From the NCBI GenBank assembly GCA_012520135.1, contig JAAYOX010000021.1, positions 1 to 5,123 of the forward strand: DNA of 5,123 nucleotides, in the 5' to 3' direction. Positions 4,994 through 5,123 of this stretch are shown here, in pieces. Position numbers and translations under genes: made by a program. How positions within the stretch are numbered: the stretch's first letter is position 1; every line of letters begins with the position of its first letter. Source of the stretch: Clostridia bacterium (GTDB taxonomy: Bacteria > Bacillota > DULZ01). The notes under the pieces were generated by a model that made no database searches, had not been told where the DNA came from, and saw nothing but the letters and a program-made list of their open reading frames with translations.

Positions 4994-5123
4994 TGGAATT
5001 CATCGATAGTCATGTCCACTTAATGGATCGAAAGTACAACCGGGATTTACCTCAAGTGCTGGCCAATGCCAGGGAAGCCGGGTTAACCGCCATGGTCAAC
5101 GTTGGTTATGATGTGGCTTCCAG
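4990..5123 (+). CDS. tatD: TatD-family metal-dependent hydrolase (YabD), 3'-truncated by window edge
   Basis: 44 codons plus two bases are visible. The N-terminus MMEFIDSHVHLMD...NAREAGLTAMVNVGYD is typical of TatD proteins. The HxH motif (His8, His10) gives the first metal ligands of the TIM-barrel amidohydrolase-like fold. Family members have Mg-dependent DNase/exonuclease activity and are linked to DNA repair or quality control; the native substrate of YabD is unsettled. The ATG at 4990 overlaps the metG stop in ATGA, with GGAG (4976-4979) 10 nt upstream, indicating translational coupling to metG. ATG 4993 is an alternative start one codon later. The synteny (metS-yabD) agrees with B. subtilis. 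The catalytic C-terminal residues lie outside the window, so activity cannot be judged. Confidence 0.92.
   Translation, partial: MMEFIDSHVHLMDRKYNRDLPQVLANAREAGLTAMVNVGYDVAS

Overview
This window is a conserved housekeeping and sporulation-linked neighbourhood of a Gram-positive, low-to-moderate GC Bacillota genome. It is most likely from a spore-forming Clostridia (Peptococcaceae/Thermoanaerobacterales-like) lineage rather than a Bacillus. The gene order ricT(yaaT)-yabA-yabB-rsmI(yabC)-|abrB|-metG(metS)-tatD(yabD) matches the region following holB in Bacillus subtilis, including abrB on the opposite strand. The clostridial assignment rests on an AbrB with a CxxC...CxxC C-terminus, purine-rich Shine-Dalgarno sites and frequent GTG/TTG starts. 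It is an inference; genus cannot be read from the sequence.

Layout. Positions 1-2540 hold a tightly packed plus-strand operon: the 3' part of ricT (Fe-S/RNase Y accessory factor), yabA (replication-initiation brake), yabB (TrmN6-like methyltransferase) and rsmI (16S rRNA C1402 2'-O-methyltransferase). Gaps are 34, 1 and 16 nt, with no terminator between genes. The operon ends at a perfect 11-bp inverted repeat (2534-2569) that contains the rsmI stop codon. It also lies just beyond the stop of the convergent abrB, so it probably terminates both transcripts. abrB (2573-2821, minus) encodes an 82-residue transition-state regulator. The divergent intergenic region 2822-3052 carries a minus-strand sigma-A promoter for abrB, tandem Spo0A-like boxes downstream of its predicted start, and a near-consensus sigma-A promoter for metG with a roughly 40-nt leader. 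metG (3053-4993) encodes a full-length methionyl-tRNA synthetase with a C-terminal tRNA-binding domain. It overlaps the start of tatD by 4 nt, and tatD runs off the window at 5123.

How it fits together. RicT, YabA and AbrB all bear on growth-state decisions (sporulation/biofilm, replication initiation, transition-state repression). YabB, RsmI and MetG serve translation through tRNA/rRNA modification and aminoacylation. The most notable reading is the abrB control region. Its box arrangement (TGTCGAA-3 nt-TGTTGAA, 10 bp period, just downstream of the start site) mirrors Spo0A repression of abrB in B. subtilis, while the AbrB C-terminal half is a different, four-cysteine module. I found no mobile elements, CRISPR, rRNA/tRNA genes or T-box/SAM leader, and no clear evidence of a wholly new system. 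The unusual content is regulatory.
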